Below, piece by piece: positions 1 to 5,141 of a DNA stretch of 25,476 nucleotides. The translations under genes and the position numbers were made by a program. The DNA comes from a virus. The first letter of the stretch is position 1, and every line of letters begins with the position of its first letter. Where the stretch lies: IMG/VR virus record IMGVR_UViG_3300010885_065766, positions 1 through 25,476 of that record. One strand, 5' to 3'. Under the pieces are notes generated by a model. The model ran no database searches. It was given only the letters and a program-made list of their open reading frames with translations, and had not been told where the DNA came from.

Positions 1-156
1 CTTGAGGTCATCGTTGAACTTTTTTATCACGCCAACTGGGCAAAAAAGTCACGCACCCCAATGCGCATCATTGACCGTAACGGTGTTGTAAAAACTTTCG
101 CTGAAGAAAATATCAAATCGAAAAACCTCTGGGTTGAGCTAGGAGGAGTTTCATGA
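1..156 (+). CDS. C-terminal end of an unrecognised phage protein (5' truncated by window)
   Basis: Frame 1 is open from the first base to the TGA at 154-156 and gives 51 residues ending in ...WVELGGVS. The codons look like those of the following genes, and the stop overlaps the next start as ATGA (153-156), the same coupling seen throughout this block, so it is very likely the real end of a gene that begins outside the window. I do not recognise the family. The visible part is mixed basic/hydrophobic with no clear motif. Confidence 0.7.
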   Translation, partial: LEVIVELFYHANWAKKSRTPMRIIDRNGVVKTFAEENIKSKNLWVELGGVS

Positions 157-425
157 AATACTTTTTATTGATCTTGCTGGCTTCACTGGTTGCTTGCAAT
201 CACGTTGAACCGATTCGCAGCACTCAAATGCCTGTCGTGCCGATCGTGGTTGATCCGCAAGCGCAGCAAATGAGTCGCAACGAGGTAATCAACGCTGTGA
301 ACGAGTGCGAGTCAAGCGGGATGAGAGCTGTTCCAATTATTTCCAAACGTCTGATCAGCGGTATGATGTCAGACATTATTATCGATGTACAATGCATGCC
401 ACGTTTACGTTGGTTCAACAACTGA
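153..425 (+). CDS. small predicted lipoprotein
   Basis: This 90-residue protein begins with a short lipoprotein signal peptide: Met-Lys, a hydrophobic core (YFLLILLASL) and a lipobox LVAC with the acceptor cysteine at residue 15. The mature part is about 75 residues, without further membrane segments, and has two more cysteines (C52 and C81). The ATG overlaps the upstream stop (ATGA), and AGGAGGAG at 141-148 is a strong Shine-Dalgarno sequence about 4 bases before it. Family knowledge: short lipoproteins of this type occur in phage early regions, with unknown roles (superinfection exclusion has been shown for some phage lipoproteins, but nothing here demonstrates it). Position in the replication block rather than the lysis cassette argues against an Rz1 spanin. 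Confidence 0.75.
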   Translation: MKYFLLILLASLVACNHVEPIRSTQMPVVPIVVDPQAQQMSRNEVINAVNECESSGMRAVPIISKRLISGMMSDIIIDVQCMPRLRWFNN

Positions 426-435
426 GGAGAAAATC

Positions 436-639
436 GTGATTATAGATAATTACAGCAAAAGTGTAAGAGTTCGTAAAGAGTTCGGCAACAGCTTTGAAAA
501 CTTCCACGACGACGTTTTCGTTGAGCAGTTGGTCAACAATGAGTGGGTTGTTCGCCACACCTTTAACACAATCAGCAACGACTATGCGTACAGCACAGCA
601 AGAGAGTACGCTCTTGAGTTAGCTACCCAAAAATCTTGA
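436..639 (+). CDS. hypothetical 67-aa phage protein, GTG start
   Basis: The reading frame is open upstream, but the best start is GTG at 436, because GAGGAGA at 424-430 sits 5 bases before it and earlier ATGs in the frame lie inside the lipoprotein gene without a ribosome site. The product (MIIDNYSKSVRV...) is small and soluble, with an acidic/aromatic middle (FENFHDDVF) and the end AREYALELATQKS, which looks helical. I do not recognise the family and infer no function. The gene ends 11 bases before the next ATG, whose Shine-Dalgarno overlaps this gene's stop codon. Confidence 0.7.
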   Translation: MIIDNYSKSVRVRKEFGNSFENFHDDVFVEQLVNNEWVVRHTFNTISNDYAYSTAREYALELATQKS

Positions 640-650
640 AAGGAATCAAA

Positions 651-863
651 ATGCATTATTGCGACTACATCGCTCAACAAATCCGCGATGCTCTTTTAAA
701 AACCCCAGACGACATTCTGGGTCATGTTGGAAGCGTTAAATTGGATCTTCACCCAGAAGAAGGCTACATGCTTTCAACCAAAAAGACCCTTCAGGTGCAA
801 GACAACAACGGTCTCAGCTACACTATAACTGTCACTTTCGATGAGGAGAAGTCAGATGAGTAA
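651..863 (+). CDS. hypothetical 70-aa phage protein
   Basis: The start is placed at ATG 651 (MHYCDYIAQQ), preceded by AAGGA at 640-644 with 6 bases of spacing; a TTG 15 bases upstream is in frame but would bury that ribosome site. The product has a helical start (DYIAQQIRDALLKTP) followed by alternating hydrophobic/polar stretches (SVKLDLHPEE, TITVTFDEE) suggesting a small alpha/beta fold. It ends in an acidic tail and overlaps the following gene by 8 bases. Not recognised. Confidence 0.7.
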   Translation: MHYCDYIAQQIRDALLKTPDDILGHVGSVKLDLHPEEGYMLSTKKTLQVQDNNGLSYTITVTFDEEKSDE

Positions 864-1125
864 ATTAGTCAACAAAGGCAAAGTAATCAAAAAACTTTTG
901 CAGCTAGGCGTTCCCTATGCAGAAATAGCAGAGCTGATGGACGTTTCTCTTGGTTATGTTTATAGCGTCAAATCAAAAAACAAATACGAAGTCATGAGCG
1001 CCAAGGATGCAGAAATTCAAAATGCTTATGCTGAAGCTCACATGGAAAACATTTCGAGAGCGATTGACAAAATCAACTCTCCGTCCCTCAGTGCTAGGCT
1101 CAAATATCTTATTTACGGTAGATAA
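856..1125 (+). CDS. small helix-turn-helix protein, possible DNA-binding regulator
   Basis: This 89-residue protein starts at ATG 856, chosen because GAGGAGAA (843-850) lies 5 bases upstream. Residues ~10-40 read as a helix-turn-helix of the sigma-factor/transposase-like kind: KKLLQLGVPYAEIAEL, a turn, then VSLGYVYSVKSK as the recognition helix, where the pattern G-x-P/x-x-x-IAxxxxVS-x-x-x-V is typical. The C-terminal half is a basic/amphipathic helix ending in ARLKYLIYGR. Known of the family: such phage proteins bind DNA and often act as early regulators. That role is inferred here. The gene overlaps its upstream neighbour by 8 bases and is followed 2 bases later by a 28-codon membrane peptide. 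Confidence 0.7.
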   Translation: MSKLVNKGKVIKKLLQLGVPYAEIAELMDVSLGYVYSVKSKNKYEVMSAKDAEIQNAYAEAHMENISRAIDKINSPSLSARLKYLIYGR

Positions 1126-1127
1126 TC

Positions 1128-1214
1128 ATGATACAAAATTTAAAAGAGTTGCTTTTTGCTTTAGCTATTGCTTGTGTTTTGTATTTCTTTTTGGTTTTCT
1201 TATTGAGTTTTTAA
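1128..1214 (+). CDS. 28-aa single-pass membrane micro-protein
   Basis: The ORF runs from ATG at 1128 to TAA at 1212-1214 and exactly fills the space between the HTH gene (stop 1123-1125) and the zinc-ribbon gene (ATG 1217), with 2-base gaps on both sides. The peptide starts MIQNLKELLF and continues as an almost unbroken hydrophobic run (ALAIACVLYFFLVFLLSF), i.e. one membrane helix with a short charged N-terminus. Both flanking junctions have the same sequence TAATCATG. There is no strong Shine-Dalgarno (GGTAG at 1118-1122 at best), so translation would rely on coupling to the upstream gene. No function can be assigned. Confidence 0.55.
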   Translation: MIQNLKELLFALAIACVLYFFLVFLLSF

Positions 1215-1216
1215 TC

Positions 1217-1507
1217 ATGGTAAAATGCGAGTGTGGCGGAACAACAAAAGTCATTCAGGCTTACGGAGACAAAAGAAGAAGAAGGTGTGATTCTTGTGGT
1301 TTGAATTTCACGACGAAAGAAATATTTTTCGCCAAAGAAATGCAAATCAGATCGACACAAGTCAGGGAAAAGAAAGAAAAAACTCTTGTTGAGAAAATGA
1401 AAGAAGAAAAGAAAGTGCATGAAATTGTAGTTCAAAAAAAGGTAAGTGCCCGTCGAAAGATGGAGGACTTAATGGATGAGAAAAAATACAAGGATCAATT
1501 GATATGA
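1217..1507 (+). CDS. NrdR-like zinc-ribbon protein with charged C-terminal helix
   Basis: The start is ATG 1217 (MVKCECGGTTKV), directly before a zinc ribbon: C4-x-C6 and C24-x2-C27 around a basic RRRR stretch, closely resembling the N-terminal ribbon of NrdR-type repressors (CxxCG...RRRRxCxxCGxxFTT), including the FTTKE end. What follows is not the NrdR ATP-cone but a ~55-residue lysine/glutamate-rich segment (KEKKEKTLVEKMKEEKK) that should form a long charged helix. Upstream in-frame ATGs from 1007 run through the HTH gene and the micro-ORF and are rejected. The TGA stop overlaps the next ATG (1504-1507). Inferred: nucleic-acid-binding protein, possibly regulatory. 96 residues. Confidence 0.75.
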   Translation: MVKCECGGTTKVIQAYGDKRRRRCDSCGLNFTTKEIFFAKEMQIRSTQVREKKEKTLVEKMKEEKKVHEIVVQKKVSARRKMEDLMDEKKYKDQLI

Positions 1508-2241
1508 GCGAAATACTTTTACCCGAAGCAGCAACAAATGGCGTCAAGATGAGCAAGCTGTCTGACAAATACAGCCTCATCAGCACAGAGTCTGTGATTG
1601 ATGTTTTGAAAGACGAAGGGTTTTTTGTAACCCAAGCCAACAGCTTGAAGCCACGCAAAAACGATCCACGCACCGTGCGTCACTTTGTACGTATGCGTCA
1701 TGACAATTACAAGAGCGCAATCGAAGGGTCGATTCCAGAAATCCTGGTCGTCAACTCCCACGATGGTTCTTCCAGCTTGCGTATCGATGCTGGCTTGTTC
1801 CGTATGGTTTGCTCTAACGGACTGATTGTTAAGTCTGCAGAGATCGCTTCTGCCCGCATCCGTCACCTGGATGTTACTGCAGAAAAGGTCATTGATGAGT
1901 CGATGCGGGTGATCAAGTCAGCTCAAGAAGCAGCTCGTCGTGTTGAGCTGTTCCGCTCAAAACTTCTTTCTGAAGCGGAAAAGACTCAGTTCTCAGTTTA
2001 TGCCTCGCTGATCTGGGATGGTCGTGTCAAACCTCACCAGCTGCTCGAAGCAAGACGTGACGAGGACAAGACTGACGACTTGTGGACTGTTTTCAATCGT
2101 GTGCAGGAAAATCTGGTACGAGGTGGTGTTGTTTCTCGCTCACCAAATGGCAGAGCCACTCGCACCCACGGCATCCGTGCCATGGACAACACGATCAAAG
2201 TCAACACAAAGCTGTGGGAGTTGGCTGAGGAGTTCCTATGA
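1504..2241 (+). CDS. DUF932-like phage protein
   Basis: The product of 245 residues carries the recognisable DUF932 core: an N-terminal segment on the lines of STESVIDVLKDEGF, then HFVRMRHDNY, EILVVNSHDGSSSLRIDAG and LFRMVCSNGLIV (around residues 75-110), which is the phage/plasmid DUF932 signature. A helical C-terminal half follows. Family knowledge: DUF932 proteins are common on phages and plasmids near replication genes, and their biochemical role is not established. The ATG overlaps the preceding stop (ATGA) and the gene ends in an ATGA overlap with the flavoprotein. A second in-frame ATG at 1549 is possible but has no better ribosome site. Confident in the family, not in a function. Confidence 0.8.
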   Translation: MSEILLPEAATNGVKMSKLSDKYSLISTESVIDVLKDEGFFVTQANSLKPRKNDPRTVRHFVRMRHDNYKSAIEGSIPEILVVNSHDGSSSLRIDAGLFRMVCSNGLIVKSAEIASARIRHLDVTAEKVIDESMRVIKSAQEAARRVELFRSKLLSEAEKTQFSVYASLIWDGRVKPHQLLEARRDEDKTDDLWTVFNRVQENLVRGGVVSRSPNGRATRTHGIRAMDNTIKVNTKLWELAEEFL

Positions 2242-3143
2242 TTATAATTGGCGCTGGTCTTAGCGGATTGATCGCTGCGGTGCTGAATCCGCAAGCGGAA
2301 GTGTATGAGGCGTCTTCCAAAGAGAACCAATCTCACCGTGCCTTGTTACGCTTCCGCACTGCGGCTGTTGGGGATGCTGTTGGCATCCCTTTCAGGAAAA
2401 TCAAAGTACACAAGGGTATTTGGGATGGCGACAAGTTTGTTCAGCCAAACATACAGCTTGCAAATCTTTATTCCAAAAAAGTTACCAACGGACTTCACGA
2501 CCGATCAATTTGGAAAACAGAGTCTGTCGAGCGATATATTGCACCTGAAGATTTTATACTTCAGTTGATAGATCAGGTTCACGATCGTGTTTATTGGAAT
2601 GCTTCTGTTTCGAAATTAGACAATTCAAAACAGACGATCATAAGCACAATACCTATGAACAAAATGCTACAATTAGTTCCTTTCAAATCAATTGAAAAAG
2701 AACATTTTTCTTTTCAGCCGATCACAGTGCGTAGGTTTAGGGTTTTCAACTCTGATGTATTTCAGACAGTTTATTATCCTAATCCAGAGGTTTGCACTTA
2801 TCGCGCATCGATCACTGGCAATCTTTTGATTGTCGAAAGTGTTAATGATTCTGATTATGAAAACTTTTCCCTTAGGGAAGTTCTCAAACCATTTGGTCTT
2901 TACGAAGATGACGTGGTTGAACTTGATAAGGTAAATCAAAGTTATGGTAAGATAGCACCGATCGATGAAGACTTCCGCAGAGCTTATGTTGAATATCTTT
3001 CCTCTCAGTTTCAAATTTATTCACTCGGCAGATTTGCAACTTGGCGCAACATACTTTTAGATGACGTTCTGCAAGATCTGAATGTCATCAAGAGGCTGAT
3101 TGTTTCTGACAGTTACACTAGAAAATTGGAGAAGTTAAAATGA
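2238..3143 (+). CDS. FAD-dependent oxidoreductase-like protein (amine oxidase / UDP-galactopyranose mutase type)
   Basis: The N-terminus is a dinucleotide-binding Rossmann fold: MIIIGAGLSGLIAA with G5-x-G7-x2-G10, and an acidic residue (E24, in AEVYEAS) at the end of the second strand, where FAD ribose is held. The middle is divergent. The C-terminus has IYSLGRFATWRNILLDDVLQ (around residues 259-280), resembling the second FAD-contact motif (GR...) of amine-oxidase/UDP-galactopyranose-mutase-like flavoproteins. At 301 residues it is shorter than those enzymes (~370-400), so the substrate domain is reduced. It is coupled by ATGA overlaps to the DUF932 gene before it and thyX after it. Inference: a flavoprotein that works with, or supplies reduced flavin/electrons to, ThyX, or that modifies a nucleotide or sugar. 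Substrate unknown. Confidence 0.75.
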   Translation: MIIIGAGLSGLIAAVLNPQAEVYEASSKENQSHRALLRFRTAAVGDAVGIPFRKIKVHKGIWDGDKFVQPNIQLANLYSKKVTNGLHDRSIWKTESVERYIAPEDFILQLIDQVHDRVYWNASVSKLDNSKQTIISTIPMNKMLQLVPFKSIEKEHFSFQPITVRRFRVFNSDVFQTVYYPNPEVCTYRASITGNLLIVESVNDSDYENFSLREVLKPFGLYEDDVVELDKVNQSYGKIAPIDEDFRRAYVEYLSSQFQIYSLGRFATWRNILLDDVLQDLNVIKRLIVSDSYTRKLEKLK

Positions 3144-3907
3144 ATGTTGAGCTAATGAATTACACAGCAGATGCTATGGACTTGCTACTGCGTACAAAAA
3201 ACACCCGACTCAAATTCGATCAAGACCCTGCAAATTGGTCTCAAGAGGAAAAAGAGCAACACATTGCGTACATGCGTGACACGATTGCCAGTTCTTGGGA
3301 GTTTGTCAATTACACCTTCCGCATAACAGGTGTCACTCGTGCTTTCACTCATCAATTGGTTCGCACTCGCACAGGGTCGTATGCACAAGAGTCGCAACGC
3401 ACCATTGACGCTTCTTTAAACAATGTTGTTAAGCCTGATCGAATCAATAACGATCATCGTGCTAACTTTGTTTGGAATCAAGCTGTCAAAGATCTGATGG
3501 AATCATATAGCCGATTGCTTGAATTGGGCATCCCCGCACAGGACGCTCGTGGTTTACTGCCGACTAATATTGAAACATCAATCATCGCCCAGTTCAATTT
3601 ACGCACATTGAGTGGCATGATGGAAAAACGTCTCTGCCCAAGAACTCAAGGTGAGTATCAAAATGTCGCTAGAGAAATGCGCAGACTCGTTATTGAAGCT
3701 CACCCATGGGCTGCAGACTTCCTCGATGTTCATTGCGCTGTTCATGGCACTTGCGCTTTTCCTCGTTGGGGTGTTAAAGAGTGCAAGATCTATCCAGAAA
3801 CAGTCGGCAATGATAAACAATTTGCGATCCGAGACAAGATTCGTAAGGTTATTGAAATTGTTCGTCAAGAAGCTGTACCGATCGCAGTCGGCGCTAAAAC
3901 GATGTGA
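3140..3907 (+). CDS. thyX: flavin-dependent thymidylate synthase, divergent
   Basis: ThyX makes dTMP from dUMP using methylene-tetrahydrofolate and FAD/NADPH. The 255-residue product has FRITGVTRAFTHQLVRTRTG and then YAQESQR (residues ~60-87), matching the ThyX signature RHRx7S but as R75-T76-R77-x7-S85. The dUMP-binding stretch QDARGLLP (134-141) and a C-terminal NLRTLSGMMEKRL...TQGEYQ segment (153-174) follow the ThyX order. Two departures are visible: His to Thr in the signature, and Gln174 where the well-studied enzymes have the arginine of their EIR motif. A Cys/His cluster (H198, C199, C205, C215) follows near the C-terminus. The gene overlaps the flavoprotein by an ATGA. Assignment to the ThyX family is firm; activity is inferred. 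Confidence 0.88.
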   Translation: MNVELMNYTADAMDLLLRTKNTRLKFDQDPANWSQEEKEQHIAYMRDTIASSWEFVNYTFRITGVTRAFTHQLVRTRTGSYAQESQRTIDASLNNVVKPDRINNDHRANFVWNQAVKDLMESYSRLLELGIPAQDARGLLPTNIETSIIAQFNLRTLSGMMEKRLCPRTQGEYQNVAREMRRLVIEAHPWAADFLDVHCAVHGTCAFPRWGVKECKIYPETVGNDKQFAIRDKIRKVIEIVRQEAVPIAVGAKTM

Positions 3908-3914
3908 GGTGGTT

Positions 3915-4337
3915 ATGCAAAAGATCAGGATTGTAGATTTAGACAACACAATTTCAAACGATCACTGGAGGAATTGGCTGGTTGATCCTTCTCAAGAAAA
4001 ACCATTAGACATTTATCACAACTATCACATCCATTGTAAGTATGATGAAGTTATGAATCGTTACATTGTCGATGAATCTCCTTGCCCTGTTGTTTTCCTT
4101 ACAGCAAGACCAGAGTATTTACGAGCAGAAACAAAACATTGGCTTCAAAACAATCATTTGAAATATTCTGGATTGATTATGCGTGAGGCAAACAATCACG
4201 AGCACTCTGTTGATCTTAAGAGGAAAGCTATTTGGCGTCTTAATAATTATGGAGTAAAAATAGAGAAGGCTTACGACGACAGAACAGATATAATTCAAAT
4301 GTACCGTGACATCGGAGTTAGAGGAGTTTTAGTATGA
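3915..4337 (+). CDS. HAD-superfamily phosphatase (polynucleotide-kinase 3'-phosphatase-like)
   Basis: The start is ATG 3915 with GAGGTGG just upstream and 7 bases after the thyX stop; the long in-frame extension back to 3651 lies inside thyX and is rejected. In 140 residues all four HAD motifs appear in order: DLDNT (D8, D10) as motif I, FLTARPE with T63 as motif II, K102/K104 in DLKRKAIW as motif III, and YDDRTD (D121, D122) as motif IV. Length and the LTARPE/DDR wording resemble the phosphatase domain of T4 polynucleotide kinase and related stand-alone phage HAD enzymes. Likely substrate: a nucleotide or a DNA/RNA 3'-phosphate; which one cannot be read from the sequence. It ends in an ATGA overlap with the next gene. 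Confidence 0.8.
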   Translation: MQKIRIVDLDNTISNDHWRNWLVDPSQEKPLDIYHNYHIHCKYDEVMNRYIVDESPCPVVFLTARPEYLRAETKHWLQNNHLKYSGLIMREANNHEHSVDLKRKAIWRLNNYGVKIEKAYDDRTDIIQMYRDIGVRGVLV

Positions 4338-4627
4338 AAAGTGTGCCAGAAATTTTAAGATCAGGAGCAGAAACCTATGATCAACGAAACAGAATTTACG
4401 GTGACAACTATAAAAAGTTTGGACACCTTATGGGATTTCTTTTCCCTGACGGAATCCCTGTCTCCACTGCAGAAGATCACAATCGTCTTGGTATTTTCAT
4501 TCAGTGTCTTAGTAAGCTGACAAGGTATGCTGAAAGTATGAAAAATGGTGGCCATGCAGATTCTGCCCATGACCTTTGCGTTTACGCTGCTATGCTTGAA
4601 GAGCTGACTGATGATAATCCTACTTGA
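4334..4627 (+). CDS. DUF6378-like (MazG-related fold) phage protein
   Basis: This 97-residue, mostly helical protein contains AETYDQRNRIYGDNYKKFGH near the start and later KLTRYAESMKNGGHADSAHD, the pattern (R-x-x-YG-[DN]...K...R...D...D...YAA) seen in DUF6378 proteins, a small phage family related to MazG-type nucleotide pyrophosphohydrolases. Family knowledge would allow a dNTP-pool role, but the acidic metal-binding residues of true MazG enzymes (EExxE) are not clearly present, so I do not call an enzyme. The ATG overlaps the HAD stop (ATGA) and the end overlaps the exonuclease by 17 bases. Confidence 0.65.
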   Translation: MKSVPEILRSGAETYDQRNRIYGDNYKKFGHLMGFLFPDGIPVSTAEDHNRLGIFIQCLSKLTRYAESMKNGGHADSAHDLCVYAAMLEELTDDNPT

Positions 4628-5141
4628 CTTTGAAACGACAGGTTTGACGTTGCCTAGTTCGTCTGATCTTATGCTACAACCGAAAGTAATCGAGATCGGT
4701 GCGATCAAAGCGCATGAAAATGGTCACGTCGAAGAGTGGAGCGAGCTAATTGATCCTGAGCAGGAAATATCTGCAGAGATCACCAAGATCACAGGCATAA
4801 AACCAGAACAGCTCAAAGGCAAAAGGAAGTTCATCGAAATCCTCCCAGAGCTGGCTGAATTTTTTATTGGTTCGCAAACCCTCGTAGCCCATAATCTTGC
4901 TTTTGATCGTGATGTGCTTTATTATGAGTTGTTGCGTCATGGTTGGGAGAGGAGATTTCCTTTCCCGCCAAATCAGGTTTGTACCGTTGACAGCACCATG
5001 CACATAAAAGGCAGAAGGCTCAAGTTGGTTGAGCTTTATGAAATTACACAAGGCAAGAAATTAGACCAAACCCACAGAGCGTTGGATGACGTCAAGGCTC
5101 TTTACGAATGTTACAAAAAACTCGATGCTGACAAGAACTGA
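4611..5141 (+). CDS. dnaQ: DEDDh 3'-5' exonuclease (DnaQ/Pol III epsilon-like proofreading subunit)
   Basis: The DnaQ fold is clear in 176 residues: motif ExoI ILLDFETTG with D6 and E8; VIEIGAI after it; ExoII VAHNLAFDRDVL with D99; ExoIII THRALDD with H155 and D160. All five DEDDh catalytic positions are therefore present and the protein should be an active metal-dependent 3'-5' exonuclease. No clamp-binding motif or C-terminal polymerase-binding tail of the E. coli epsilon type is evident. It starts 17 bases inside the preceding gene and ends 17 bases inside the polymerase gene, so it is almost certainly co-translated with the polymerase and is inferred to proofread for it. Confidence 0.88.
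   Translation: MIILLDFETTGLTLPSSSDLMLQPKVIEIGAIKAHENGHVEEWSELIDPEQEISAEITKITGIKPEQLKGKRKFIEILPELAEFFIGSQTLVAHNLAFDRDVLYYELLRHGWERRFPFPPNQVCTVDSTMHIKGRRLKLVELYEITQGKKLDQTHRALDDVKALYECYKKLDADKN

Noticed and set aside
1007-1216. Upstream part of the zinc-ribbon frame
   Set aside because: It crosses the HTH gene and the micro-ORF and has no ribosome site; the zinc ribbon starts right after ATG 1217.
3651-3914. In-frame extension of the HAD gene back to 3651
   Set aside because: It runs in another frame inside thyX, whose motifs are clear there, and ATG 3915 has a good ribosome site.
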